Assembly: GCA_902797705.1 (NCBI GenBank)
Contig: CADBTX010000178.1
Span: 1-10,377, forward strand
Direction of reading: 5' to 3'
DNA: 10,377 bases
From: an uncultured Lachnospiraceae bacterium
GTDB taxonomy: Bacteria > Bacillota > Clostridia > Lachnospirales > Lachnospiraceae
The notes under the pieces: model-generated
Databases searched by the model: none
Seen by the model: only the letters and a program-made list of their open reading frames with translations
Told to the model about the DNA's origin: nothing
In this document: positions 1 through 7,232 of the stretch, piece after piece
How positions within the stretch are numbered: position 1 is the stretch's first letter
Layout: every line of letters begins with the position of its first letter
Made by a program: the position numbers and the translations under genes

Positions 1-24
1 ATTGATTTTCTGATGAAAATCAAT
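1..24. repeat. perfect 10+10 inverted repeat (possible operator or weak terminator)
   Basis: Bases 1-10 (ATTGATTTTC) are the exact reverse complement of bases 15-24 (GAAAATCAAT), with a 4-base TGAT loop. Only two of the ten pairs are G-C. A T-rich but interrupted stretch follows (about 31-60). This could be the end of a terminator for a gene left of the window, or a dyad bound by a regulator ahead of the operon. The low G-C content of the stem and the lack of a clean T-run make a standard intrinsic terminator doubtful. The stem could extend past the window edge. The dyad is seen directly; its role is unknown. Confidence 0.5.
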
Positions 25-61
25 AATCTATATCTTTAGTTTTGCTGTTTTCAGCGGTTTC

Positions 62-67
62 AGGAGG
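62..67 (+). promoter_or_regulatory. ribosome binding site of the Asp23-family gene
   Basis: AGGAGG lies six bases before the ATG at 74. It is a near-consensus Shine-Dalgarno sequence and fixes the start of the first gene. No convincing -35/-10 pair was found in the 61 bases before it; the best match (TTGATT at 2-7 with TAATCT at 24-29) is weak. Confidence 0.85.
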
Positions 68-73
68 AATACC

Positions 74-463
74 ATGGCTAATGAAAAAAATGACAATCAT
101 ACCCTTCTAAATACTGATATCCAGGGGGATGTCAAAATAGCGGATGATGTGGTGGCGCAGATAGTGGCCATTGCAGCCGGAGAGGTGGAAGGCGTGGGTG
201 TCAGCACCGGAAATCTTGGGAGCACGCTTATGGCCTATGTCGGGGTTAAAAAGAACGAGAAGAAGGTCAGAGTGGAAGTGGTGGAAAACATAGTTCATGT
301 GGAAATGACCATCACGGTGCTCTACGGCTATAATATTCCGGAGGTAAGCCGGCTGGTTCAGGAAAAGGTAAAGAATTCGGTGGAGAGTATGACCGGTCTT
401 TCCGTTGCGGATGTGGACATAAGGGTATCGGCAGTGGATATGGAAAAGGGCAGTGAGGAATGA
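74..463 (+). CDS. Asp23/Gls24 family protein (YqhY-like)
   Basis: This 129-residue protein belongs to the Asp23/Gls24 (DUF322) family, named after alkaline shock protein 23 of Staphylococcus. Its relative in the same position before nusB in Bacillus is YqhY, which has been linked genetically to acetyl-CoA carboxylase. The conserved family core is visible at residues 18-44 (GDVKIADDVVAQIVAIAAGE, then VEGVGV), followed by a beta-rich stretch with VRVEVVENIVHVEMTITVLY at 65-84 and a C-terminal VADVDIRVSAVDM at 111-123. No signal peptide or membrane segment is seen, so it is probably cytoplasmic or at the inner membrane face through partners. The ATG is set by AGGAGG at 62-67. Its stop overlaps the nusB start as ATGA. 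The family call is firm; the exact cellular job is not known. Confidence 0.9.
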   Translation: MANEKNDNHTLLNTDIQGDVKIADDVVAQIVAIAAGEVEGVGVSTGNLGSTLMAYVGVKKNEKKVRVEVVENIVHVEMTITVLYGYNIPEVSRLVQEKVKNSVESMTGLSVADVDIRVSAVDMEKGSEE

Positions 464-873
464 AGAGAAGCCTGATAAGAGAACGTATTTTCGTGCTCGT
501 TTTCATGAGCGAATTCAATTCGCCGGAGGATATGCCGGAGGAGATAAGACTTTATATGGAATCCCCCGAGGGAAATGCCGATGATAAAACGGCGGCATTG
601 ATCAGGGAAAAGGTGGAGAAGATACTGCCCCTCATCCCCGAGATCGACGAGATCATCGGGAAGCATTCGGACAAGTGGTCCGTGGACAGGATGGGGAAGG
701 TGGAACTCTCTGTTTTAAGACTGGCGGTATACGAGCTTCTCTATGATGACAGCATTCCGGATAAGGTGGCCATAAACGAGGCCGTGGAGCTGGCAAAAAA
801 ATACGGTCAGGATAATGCCGGGAAATACGTGAACGGCGTACTGGCAGGGGTAATAAAGGATAATGGCGGCTGA
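460..873 (+). CDS. nusB: transcription antitermination factor NusB
   Basis: NusB is a small all-helical RNA-binding protein that, with NusE (ribosomal protein S10), binds boxA RNA and supports antitermination, chiefly on rRNA operons. The 137 residues match the family's usual length. The C-terminal half carries the hallmark pattern: W73 and R77, VELSVLRLAVYELLY (81-95), IPDKVAINEAVELAKKYG (99-116) and AGKYVNGVLAGV (120-131). The N-terminal MKRSLIRERIFVLVFMSEF is the basic RNA-contacting helix in the form I recall from Lachnospiraceae. The start overlaps the preceding stop as ATGA, which suggests translational coupling; AAGGG at 446-450 lies nine bases ahead. In Bacillus folD follows nusB; here xseA follows directly, overlapping by 11 bases. 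Confidence 0.95.
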   Translation: MKRSLIRERIFVLVFMSEFNSPEDMPEEIRLYMESPEGNADDKTAALIREKVEKILPLIPEIDEIIGKHSDKWSVDRMGKVELSVLRLAVYELLYDDSIPDKVAINEAVELAKKYGQDNAGKYVNGVLAGVIKDNGG

Positions 874-2080
874 GAGAAGGGTCTGGACCGTTGGAGAGGT
901 AAACAGATACATCCGCGGGATAATGGAGGATGATTTTCTCCTGTCGGATATCAGTGTCCAGGGGGAATTATCCAATGTGAAATATCATTCCTCGGGACAT
1001 ATTTATTTTACCCTGAAGGAAAAGGATTCGTGCATATCGGCTGTTATGTTTGCCGGAGATGCAGCGGGGCTCACTTTCAGGCTGGAAGCCGGCGACAAGG
1101 TAGTGCTGAAGGGCAGGATCTCGGTATACGAGAAGGCCGGAGCGTACCAGATATATGTTAAAAGCGTAAAAGCCGCCGGAATGGGTGAGCTTTACAGAAA
1201 ATTTGAAGAACTGAAAGCGGAATTATCGGAAATGGGCATGTTTGATGAGATGTACAAAAAGCCCATTCCCTTATATTCGGGAAGACTCGGGGTTGTCACA
1301 TCTCCCACCGGAGCAGCGGTAAGGGACATCATAAATGTGGCAAAACGGAGGAATCCCTATATTGAGATCATATTGTATCCTGCTCTTGTTCAGGGAGAAG
1401 GAGCTGCCGATTCCATCGCCAGGGGGATAAAGGCCCTGGAAAAAGAAGATCCGGATGTGATCATAATAGGAAGGGGCGGCGGTTCCATAGAGGACCTGTG
1501 GGCCTTTAATGAGGAAAAGGTGGCAAGAGCGGTTTTTGACTGCAGCATTCCGGTGATCTCCGGAACGGGACATGAGACTGATTTTACCATTGCGGATCTG
1601 GTGGCGGATCTGAGGGCGCCTACGCCTTCGGCAGCCGCTGAACTGGCGGTTTTCGATCTCAGGGCCTTTGATGATAAGCTGGAGAGCCTTGGGGAAAGAC
1701 TCCGCTCACTGATGGACAGCCGGATCTTCAGGTACAGAGAGGGTGCCCGGGAATTTAAGGCAAGGCTTGAAGTCAGGTCTCCTTCGTCGAGGCTCAGGCT
1801 TCAGAAGGAAAGCCTGAGGAGATACAAAGAAAGCCTTATTTCTGCCATGATGGGCATATTGAGGGACAGAACGGCAAAAAGAGGGATATACGCCGAGAAG
1901 CTTTCTGCCCTGTCACCCTTAAATACCTTAAGCCGTGGATACACATTTACGGAGACAAGGGAGGGCAGGCCCTTAAAGAGCATTGAAGATATTGAAACAG
2001 GTGAAGAGATAAGCATCTATCTGAAGGACGGAAGGATCTTCGCACATGTCGACAGGAAAGAAAAGATCAGCTTCGGCTGA
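863..2080 (+). CDS. xseA: exodeoxyribonuclease VII large subunit
   Basis: XseA is the catalytic subunit of exonuclease VII, which degrades single-stranded DNA from both ends to short oligonucleotides without needing a metal ion. Residues about 7-103 form the N-terminal OB-fold (VGEVNRYIRGIMEDDFLLSD, QGELSNVKYHSSGHIYFTLK). The catalytic domain follows, with GRLGVVTSPTGAAVRDIINV (140-159), GRGGGSIEDLWAFNEE (203-218) and SGTGHETDFTIADLVADLRA (233-252). D155, R204, H237 and D240 match the residues I recall as required in the E. coli enzyme. Residues 265-345 are charged helix, the expected coiled-coil region that binds XseB, and LSPLNTLSRGY (350-360) is the conserved C-terminal motif. At 405 residues it is somewhat shorter than E. 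coli XseA (about 456). Its start lies inside the end of nusB and its end inside xseB. Confidence 0.96.
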   Translation: MAAERRVWTVGEVNRYIRGIMEDDFLLSDISVQGELSNVKYHSSGHIYFTLKEKDSCISAVMFAGDAAGLTFRLEAGDKVVLKGRISVYEKAGAYQIYVKSVKAAGMGELYRKFEELKAELSEMGMFDEMYKKPIPLYSGRLGVVTSPTGAAVRDIINVAKRRNPYIEIILYPALVQGEGAADSIARGIKALEKEDPDVIIIGRGGGSIEDLWAFNEEKVARAVFDCSIPVISGTGHETDFTIADLVADLRAPTPSAAAELAVFDLRAFDDKLESLGERLRSLMDSRIFRYREGAREFKARLEVRSPSSRLRLQKESLRRYKESLISAMMGILRDRTAKRGIYAEKLSALSPLNTLSRGYTFTETREGRPLKSIEDIETGEEISIYLKDGRIFAHVDRKEKISFG

Positions 2081-2291
2081 TGAAAATATTGAGATCGCTT
2101 CCGTGGAGGAAGGCTTTAAGATACTGGAGGAGACGGTTAACCGGCTTTCCGAGGAGGATATCACGCTTGAGGACTCTTTTTCCGAGTTTGAAAAGGGAAT
2201 GAAGGTCCTTAAGGCCGTGAATGAAAAGATAGACAGGGTGGAAAAGAAGGTAAAACTCCTGTCTGAAGGCGGGGAAGATGAATTTCAGTGA
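2046..2291 (+). CDS. xseB: exodeoxyribonuclease VII small subunit
   Basis: XseB is a small helical hairpin protein; several copies wrap the coiled coil of XseA to make active exonuclease VII. The family pattern is clear from residue 21 onward: EEGFKILEETVNRLSEED, then TLEDSFSEFEKGMKVLKAVN and a charged helix to the end. The chosen ATG overlaps xseA by 35 bases and has GAAGG (2031-2035) ten bases ahead, giving 81 residues with a 20-residue extension before the core. A GTG at 2103 would give a 62-residue protein that starts where many XseB proteins start, but it has a poor ribosome site. The function is secure; the exact start is less so. Coupling to xseA would help set the subunit ratio (inference). 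Confidence 0.92.
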   Translation: MSTGKKRSASADENIEIASVEEGFKILEETVNRLSEEDITLEDSFSEFEKGMKVLKAVNEKIDRVEKKVKLLSEGGEDEFQ

Positions 2292-3201
2292 AGAATTAAA
2301 GAAAAAGACCGCCTCTGCGGAGGAGACCGTCTTAAAATATCTGCCAAAAGATGCAGGATTTGCAGACAAGGTCAGGGAAGCGGGAGAATATGCCGTATCC
2401 GCCGGAGGAAAGCGGTTAAGGCCCGTTCTTATGAGGGAAGCATTCCTCATGTACGGCGGAGAAGGAGAGTATATTGAGCCCTTTATGGCGGCTCTTGAAT
2501 TTATCCACAATTACTCCCTGGTGCATGACGACCTTCCGGCCATGGATAATGACATGTACAGAAGGGGCAAGAAGACCTGTCATGCGGTCTACGGCGAAGG
2601 CATGGCGGTACTTGCTGGAGATTATCTGCTTAATCTGTCCTTTGAAACTGCCCTTAGGGCCTTTGACATGATCCCCGGTGACAAAAGCCCGGAGGAAAGG
2701 GAGGAGATACGGCAGCGCATAATAAAGGGACTCGGGATACTTTTCCGGAAGGCCGGGATAAAGGGCATGCTCGGGGGACAGTCTCTGGACGTGTACGCTG
2801 AAAAGAACGGTCTCACCATAGATGAGGATGAGCTCCTCTTCATACATGAAAACAAAACGGCAGCCCTTATAGAGGCAGCCCTTATGACAGGGGCAGTGCT
2901 TGCCGGAGCCGGAGAAAGGGATGTTTTGCTCATGGAAAAGACCGGCTCGGATGTAGGAATAGCATTTCAGATAAAGGATGACATACTGGATGTGATCGGA
3001 GACGAGAAAACCCTGGGAAAACACGTGGGTTCTGATGCGGATAACGATAAAACAACGTATGTTACTATTTATGGACTTGAGAAGGCTGACAGGGATCAGA
3101 GGGAACTGTCCCGTTCAGCCATAGAAAAAATAGATTCATCCGGCAGGGAGGCTCCCTTTCTACGGGAACTGATCTTATCCCTGGTAAACCGTGAGATGTG
3201 A
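2278..3201 (+). CDS. ispA: polyprenyl synthetase, probable farnesyl diphosphate synthase
   Basis: This is a trans-isoprenyl diphosphate synthase that adds isopentenyl diphosphate to allylic primers, most likely making farnesyl diphosphate for undecaprenyl carrier and quinone-type lipids. In order: GGKRLRPV (43-50), the first Asp-rich motif DDLPAMD (84-90), GGQSLDVYAE (166-175) and the second Asp-rich motif KDDILDVIGD (233-242). The first motif has the two-residue insertion (DDxxxxD), and the aromatic Y79 lies five residues before it. Both are features of bacterial farnesyl (C15) synthases rather than long-chain enzymes, which supports C15 as the product. The length of 307 residues is normal. 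Its start overlaps the end of xseB by 14 bases, and dxs, which supplies the same pathway, follows after 22 bases. Confidence 0.93.
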   Translation: MNFSEELKKKTASAEETVLKYLPKDAGFADKVREAGEYAVSAGGKRLRPVLMREAFLMYGGEGEYIEPFMAALEFIHNYSLVHDDLPAMDNDMYRRGKKTCHAVYGEGMAVLAGDYLLNLSFETALRAFDMIPGDKSPEEREEIRQRIIKGLGILFRKAGIKGMLGGQSLDVYAEKNGLTIDEDELLFIHENKTAALIEAALMTGAVLAGAGERDVLLMEKTGSDVGIAFQIKDDILDVIGDEKTLGKHVGSDADNDKTTYVTIYGLEKADRDQRELSRSAIEKIDSSGREAPFLRELILSLVNREM

Positions 3202-3223
3202 ATATTTATACGGATGAGAGTAA

Positions 3224-5098
3224 ATGATTCTTGATAAGATCAATCAACCAAACGACATAAAGAAGGTCAATCCAGATGAATATCTCCTGTTATCTCAGGA
3301 GATCCGTACCTTTTTAATAAAAAAGATCAGTGAAAACGGAGGGCATCTGGGTTCAAACCTGGGGGCAGTGGAGCTTACCATGGCCCTTCATCTCTCCCTT
3401 AACCTGCCTGAGGATAAGATCATCTTTGACGTGGGACACCAGTCCTATACCCATAAGATACTGACAGGTAGGAAGGATGCTTTTGACGAACTGAGGAAAT
3501 TTAAGGGGCTTTCAGGCTTTCCAAAGAGGAGTGAAAGCGACTGTGATTCCTTTGACACGGGGCACAGCTCCACCTCGGTCTCAGCCGGTCTGGGACTTGT
3601 TAAGGCCAGGGATCTGCGCCAGAAGGACTATACCGTGGTATCCGTCATTGGAGACGGTGCGTTGACCGGAGGAATGGTCTATGAGGCCTTAAACAACGCT
3701 GCAAGGCTCCAGACAAACTTTATAATCATCCTAAACGACAATAATATGTCCATCTCCGAAAATGTGGGAGGGATATCCAGATATCTGCAGAGCATACGTA
3801 CCTTTGAAGGTTATCAGGACTTTAAGGTGGCGCTGCAGAAGCAGATCCTGAAGATCCCAAAGGGAGACAGGATCGTAGACCGGCTGAAAAGGTATAAGAA
3901 TTCCATAAAGCAGCTCTTTGTTCCGGGAATGTTCTTTGAGGATCTGGGAATAACCTATCTGGGACCGGTGGACGGCCATGACATTAAAACCATGGTACGG
4001 ACCATAAATGAGGCTAAGAAGATCGGACATGCGGTGCTTATCCATGTCTGCACCAAGAAGGGAAGGGGTTACGCTCCGGCTGAACGTCATCCCGCCAGAT
4101 TCCACGGGACCGGCCCCTTTGATATCGAGACGGGCCTTCCGCTTAAAAATAAGGATAAACCTGACTGGACCGATGTCTTTTCAACTGTGATACTGAAGGC
4201 TGCTTCAAGAAACGACAAGGTGTGTGCGATAACAGCCGCCATGCCTGATGGAGTGGGCTTAAAGCGCTTTAAGAATCTGTATCCTGACAGATTTTTCGAT
4301 GTGGGCATAGCTGAGGAGCATGCTGTCACCTTTGCGGCGGGACTGTCTGCCGGCGGGATGATCCCTGTGGTGGCGATATATTCCTCCTTCCTTCAGAGAG
4401 CCTATGACCAGATACTTCATGATGTATGTATACAGAATCTTCATGTGGTATTCTGTCTGGACAGGGCAGGGATAGTGGGGGCAGACGGAGAGACCCACCA
4501 GGGGATTTTCGATCTCTCATACCTGTCATCCATTCCGAATATGCATATCATGGCACCCAAGAACAAGTGGGAATTATCGGATATGATCAAGTTTGCCCTT
4601 GCCTTTGACGGGCCCATAGCCATCCGTTATCCCAGAGGAAGGGCATATGACGGACTGAAGGATTCAAGAGAGGAGATCTCCCTGGGAAAGGCGGAGCTTA
4701 TATATAAAGGAACAGATGTTTCTTTATTGGCAGTGGGATCTATGGTGGAAACCGCTGAAAAGGTAAGAGAACTTCTGGCAGAAAAAAATATCGAATGCTC
4801 TCTTATAAATGTCAGGTTCGTGAAACCCATCGATGAGGAGATCATCCTTTCCGAGGCAAAAAATACCAGACTTTTGGTCACTTTGGAAGAAAATGTCAAA
4901 AGTGGCGGATATGGCGCAAAAGTACTGGATTTTCTCAATAAACACGCATGTAATAATAACGATTGCAATACAAGAGTCATCAATTTTTCCATTCCGGATA
5001 AATATGTGGAGCATGGAAATCCGGAAATTTTGAAAAAAGAGATCGGACTTGACGCAAATTCAGTAGCAGAGCGGGTGTATCAGGAGTTATCGAAATAA
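3224..5098 (+). CDS. dxs: 1-deoxy-D-xylulose-5-phosphate synthase
   Basis: Dxs joins pyruvate and glyceraldehyde 3-phosphate with thiamine diphosphate and Mg2+, the entry step of the MEP isoprenoid pathway. The 624-residue length is normal. Visible features: GGHLGSNLG (39-47), DVGHQSYTHKILTGR (69-83), GHSSTSVSAGLG (113-124), the thiamine-diphosphate motif GDGALTGG (143-150) ending in NDN (171-173), FHGTGPFD (293-300), the catalytic Glu364 in AEEHAVTFAAGL (363-374), and RAYDQILHDV with DRAGIVGADGETHQGIFDLS (392-432). The C-terminal transketolase domain is intact. Residues 575-583 (ACNNNDCNT) are a short Asn-rich stretch not usual in the family, encoded in locally AT-rich DNA. The start has only a weak ribosome site (GGATGAGAG, 3212-3220). 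Confidence 0.97.
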   Translation: MILDKINQPNDIKKVNPDEYLLLSQEIRTFLIKKISENGGHLGSNLGAVELTMALHLSLNLPEDKIIFDVGHQSYTHKILTGRKDAFDELRKFKGLSGFPKRSESDCDSFDTGHSSTSVSAGLGLVKARDLRQKDYTVVSVIGDGALTGGMVYEALNNAARLQTNFIIILNDNNMSISENVGGISRYLQSIRTFEGYQDFKVALQKQILKIPKGDRIVDRLKRYKNSIKQLFVPGMFFEDLGITYLGPVDGHDIKTMVRTINEAKKIGHAVLIHVCTKKGRGYAPAERHPARFHGTGPFDIETGLPLKNKDKPDWTDVFSTVILKAASRNDKVCAITAAMPDGVGLKRFKNLYPDRFFDVGIAEEHAVTFAAGLSAGGMIPVVAIYSSFLQRAYDQILHDVCIQNLHVVFCLDRAGIVGADGETHQGIFDLSYLSSIPNMHIMAPKNKWELSDMIKFALAFDGPIAIRYPRGRAYDGLKDSREEISLGKAELIYKGTDVSLLAVGSMVETAEKVRELLAEKNIECSLINVRFVKPIDEEIILSEAKNTRLLVTLEENVKSGGYGAKVLDFLNKHACNNNDCNTRVINFSIPDKYVEHGNPEILKKEIGLDANSVAERVYQELSK

Positions 5099-5178
5099 CC
5101 CAGGAACGATTACGATAGTTACAATAACATCTGGATTCATGGAAAGACCGGAAAAATCCAAACATACATTCGATTTTT
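5099..5178 (+). other. 80-base AT-rich intergenic gap between dxs and tlyA
   Basis: This is the longest non-coding stretch in the window after the first gene begins. It holds TACAAT at 5120-5125, a five-of-six match to a -10 element, but no acceptable -35 and no extended -10. It also contains a 6-base inverted pair (TGGATT at 5132-5137, AATCCA at 5155-5160) with a 17-base loop. Neither is strong enough to call a promoter or terminator. No Shine-Dalgarno sequence precedes the tlyA ATG. A secondary internal promoter here is possible but unproven. Confidence 0.4.
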
Positions 5179-5928
5179 ATGGGAAATAAAAAACGACTTG
5201 ATATTTTATTAGTTGAAAAGGGAATAGCTCCCTCCAGGGAAAAAGCCAGGGGATATATAATGACGGGCGATATTTTTGTAGAGGGGGTGAGAGAGGACAA
5301 AGCCGGTTCTCTTTTTCCGGAAGATGTTAAGATCGAATACAGGGGACAGAAGTTAAAATATGTCAGCCGGGGAGGACTGAAGCTGGAGAAAGCGGTGCAG
5401 GTCTTCGATCTTCGTTTTGACGATATGGTCTGTCTGGACATAGGGGCTTCCACCGGAGGTTTTACCGACTGTATGCTTCAGAACGGTGCGAAAAAGGTCT
5501 ATTCCATCGATGTGGGTTACGGCCAGTTCGACTGGGGACTCCGGAACGATCCCCGGGTGGTCTGCATGGAAAAGACCAATTTTCGTTATCTGAAGCCGGA
5601 GGACATCGGGGAGAGTGCAGATTTTGCCTCCTGTGATGTGTCTTTTATCTCACTTTCAAAGATCCTTCCGGCGGCCTATGACATACTTAAGGATCAGGGA
5701 GAGATGGTCTGTCTCATAAAGCCGCAGTTTGAGGCCGGAAGAGATAAGGTGGGGAAGAAGGGCGTGGTAAGGGATCCGGATACCCACAGGGAAGTAATAA
5801 CGAATGTTTTTAATTATGCCCTTAACAGCGGCTTTACAGTGCTGGGGCTGGATTTTTCACCAATTAAGGGCCCTGAAGGAAATATAGAGTACCTTATGTA
5901 TCTGAGGAAGGTTTCTATACCGCTTTGA
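5179..5928 (+). CDS. tlyA: TlyA family rRNA 2'-O-methyltransferase (S4 plus FtsJ-like domains)
   Basis: This is a TlyA/YqxC-type protein. Mycobacterial TlyA methylates ribose 2'-O positions of cytidines in 16S and 23S rRNA; the old haemolysin name for the family is probably misleading. An S4 RNA-binding domain occupies about residues 5-60 (RLDILLVEKGIAPSREKARG), then YVSRGGLKLEKA (61-72), then an FtsJ-like Rossmann domain with the SAM motif LDIGASTGGFTDCML (86-100). K68, D153 (SCDVSFIS), K181 (LIKPQFEAGRDK) and E237 (NIEY) fit the K-D-K-E tetrad of 2'-O-methyltransferases. The 249 residues are slightly short for the family (about 270). The ATG gives a family-like N-terminus although no Shine-Dalgarno sequence precedes it. 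nadK begins one base after the stop. The rRNA target here is inferred. Confidence 0.93.
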   Translation: MGNKKRLDILLVEKGIAPSREKARGYIMTGDIFVEGVREDKAGSLFPEDVKIEYRGQKLKYVSRGGLKLEKAVQVFDLRFDDMVCLDIGASTGGFTDCMLQNGAKKVYSIDVGYGQFDWGLRNDPRVVCMEKTNFRYLKPEDIGESADFASCDVSFISLSKILPAAYDILKDQGEMVCLIKPQFEAGRDKVGKKGVVRDPDTHREVITNVFNYALNSGFTVLGLDFSPIKGPEGNIEYLMYLRKVSIPL

Positions 5929-5929
5929 G

Positions 5930-6763
5930 ATGAATAATTTTTTTATCATAACAAACAAAATGAGGGACAGGGATCTTTCCGTTACGGAGAGGACCAGGGA
6001 TTTTCTGCAAAGTAACGGGTGTTCTGTTTATGTTGAAGAGGCGGGACCCTATGAGGACGGTCACTACACCAGGAAAGAGGACGTGCCGGAGGATACGGAC
6101 TGTGTCGTTACCATAGGCGGTGACGGAACCCTTATCGCTGCCGCAAGAGATACGGCGGATCTGAATCTTCCGATCCTCGGAATAAATCAGGGAACCCTGG
6201 GATATCTCACGGACACAGAGGTGGATGATATAGAGTCCGCTCTGAAAAGGGTGCTGGATCATGAATATTCCGTGGAGGAGAGGATGATGCTCTGCGGCAT
6301 GGTCTTTGACTCTGACGGGGAGCTCATAGCCCAGTCCCGGGCATTGAATGATATAGTCATCAGGAATACGGTGCTGAAGGCTTCGGATTACAGACTGTCG
6401 GTCAATTCAAGATTTTTAAGCAGCTTTAAGGCCGACGGGATGATAGTTTGCACCCCTACAGGTTCCACTGCCTATTCAATGTCTGCCGGAGGACCCATAA
6501 TAGAACCCAGGGCCAGGATGATGGTCATAACACCCATCTGTCCCCACACCCTGAACACCAGAAGCATTGTCATTTCGGCGGACACCCTGGTGGAGATGGA
6601 GGTATCCGATGATAATTCTTCCGTGATGTTTGACGGATATTTCCAGTGTGCGCTGAAGAAGGGATATCTCATAAGGGTGAGGCAGTCAAATCATGTAACC
6701 CGTATAATAAAGACTGCGGAAGACAGCTTTCTGAACGTGCTGAGCAAGAAGATAAGCTCATAG
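5930..6763 (+). CDS. nadK: NAD kinase
   Basis: NadK phosphorylates NAD to NADP in the cytoplasm, using ATP or polyphosphate, and is the main source of NADP. The 277-residue protein carries the defining GGDGT motif (63-67, catalytic D65), then LGINQGTLGYLTD (83-95), the NAD-binding ALNDIVI (138-144), and FKADGMIVCTPTGSTAYSMS (166-185) followed by AGGPI. The C-terminal SFLNVLSKKI is also typical. It starts one base after the tlyA stop with no well-placed ribosome site (AGGAAGG at 5905-5911 is 18 bases away), so translation is probably coupled to tlyA. The tlyA-nadK-argR-recN order is common in Clostridia, from memory of the group. Confidence 0.96.
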   Translation: MNNFFIITNKMRDRDLSVTERTRDFLQSNGCSVYVEEAGPYEDGHYTRKEDVPEDTDCVVTIGGDGTLIAAARDTADLNLPILGINQGTLGYLTDTEVDDIESALKRVLDHEYSVEERMMLCGMVFDSDGELIAQSRALNDIVIRNTVLKASDYRLSVNSRFLSSFKADGMIVCTPTGSTAYSMSAGGPIIEPRARMMVITPICPHTLNTRSIVISADTLVEMEVSDDNSSVMFDGYFQCALKKGYLIRVRQSNHVTRIIKTAEDSFLNVLSKKISS

Positions 6764-6770
6764 GGCATTT

Positions 6771-7229
6771 ATGAAGAAAAAGAGACAGGAAATGATCCTT
6801 TCCCTCATAGAGGAAAGGGAAATAGATACACAGGACGGTCTGTGCGAGGCTTTGAGACAGGCGGGCTTCGAGGTGACTCAGGCCACGGTCTCCAGGGATA
6901 TAAAGGAGCTGAAGCTTAATAAGGTGACCTCGGAGAACGGAAGAGGACGCTATGTGTCCGGTGTAAAGGGGAAAAAACCCGAGGATGAGAGAAATGTTAC
7001 CATCCTGAGGGAAGCAGTGGCGTCCATTGACGAAGCGGGGAACCTTCTGGTGATAAAGACTGCCAGCGGTATGGCCATGGCTGTGGCGGCAGCGGTGGAC
7101 GGCATGGATCTGCCCGGTATAGTGGGGTCCATAGCAGGTGATGATACAATAATGTGCGCCGTGAGGACAGCGGAAGAGACCGGAGAGGTTAAGAAAAGGC
7201 TTTTAAGGATAATAGAAGGACAGGGGTAG
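6771..7229 (+). CDS. argR: arginine repressor ArgR/AhrC
   Basis: ArgR/AhrC is a hexameric transcription factor that binds L-arginine and then represses arginine synthesis genes, and in Bacillus also activates catabolic ones. The 152-residue length is standard. The N-terminal winged-helix domain covers about residues 1-70, with recognition helix TQATVSRDIKELKL (36-49). The C-terminal oligomerisation and arginine-binding domain covers about 75-150, with LPGIVGSIAGDDTIMCAVRT (114-133); the paired D124-D125 is the arginine-binding signature. It begins seven bases after nadK with only AGGG (6762-6765) as ribosome site, and recN follows after three bases. I found no clear ARG box in the window, so autoregulation is not shown. 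Confidence 0.96.
   Translation: MKKKRQEMILSLIEEREIDTQDGLCEALRQAGFEVTQATVSRDIKELKLNKVTSENGRGRYVSGVKGKKPEDERNVTILREAVASIDEAGNLLVIKTASGMAMAVAAAVDGMDLPGIVGSIAGDDTIMCAVRTAEETGEVKKRLLRIIEGQG
7222..7226 (+). promoter_or_regulatory. ribosome binding site fixing the TTG start of recN
   Basis: AGGGG ends six bases before the TTG at 7233, with the argR stop codon (TAG, 7227-7229) between them. No ATG or GTG start nearby would give the normal RecN N-terminus, so this site supports initiation at TTG. Confidence 0.7.
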
Positions 7230-7232
7230 ATC

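Noticed and set aside
509..523. 7-base dyad GCGAATT-C-AATTCGC and a nearby repeated GCCGGAGGA (522-530, 534-542)
   Set aside because: Both lie within nusB and encode normal residues (EFNSPEDMPEE); no regulatory arrangement surrounds them.
2067..2510. 147-codon minus-strand frame opposite xseB and ispA
   Set aside because: It is a shadow of two overlapping real genes, with no domain pattern of its own.
2663..2668. Exact TTGACA inside ispA as a promoter -35 element
   Set aside because: The sequence 17 bases downstream is GC-rich (AGCCCG) and nothing near it resembles a -10 element.
2416..3024. 202-codon open frame on the minus strand inside ispA
   Set aside because: It is fully antisense to a clear prenyl synthase gene, has no recognisable domain, and its length is explained by the codon bias of the real gene.
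5120..5125. TACAAT as a -10 promoter element before tlyA
   Set aside because: No -35-like hexamer at 16-18 bases and no extended -10 TG; in AT-rich sequence such a match is expected by chance.
5132..5160. TGGATT/AATCCA inverted pair as a terminator after dxs
   Set aside because: The stem is six pairs with a 17-base loop and no T-run follows directly, so it is not a credible intrinsic terminator.
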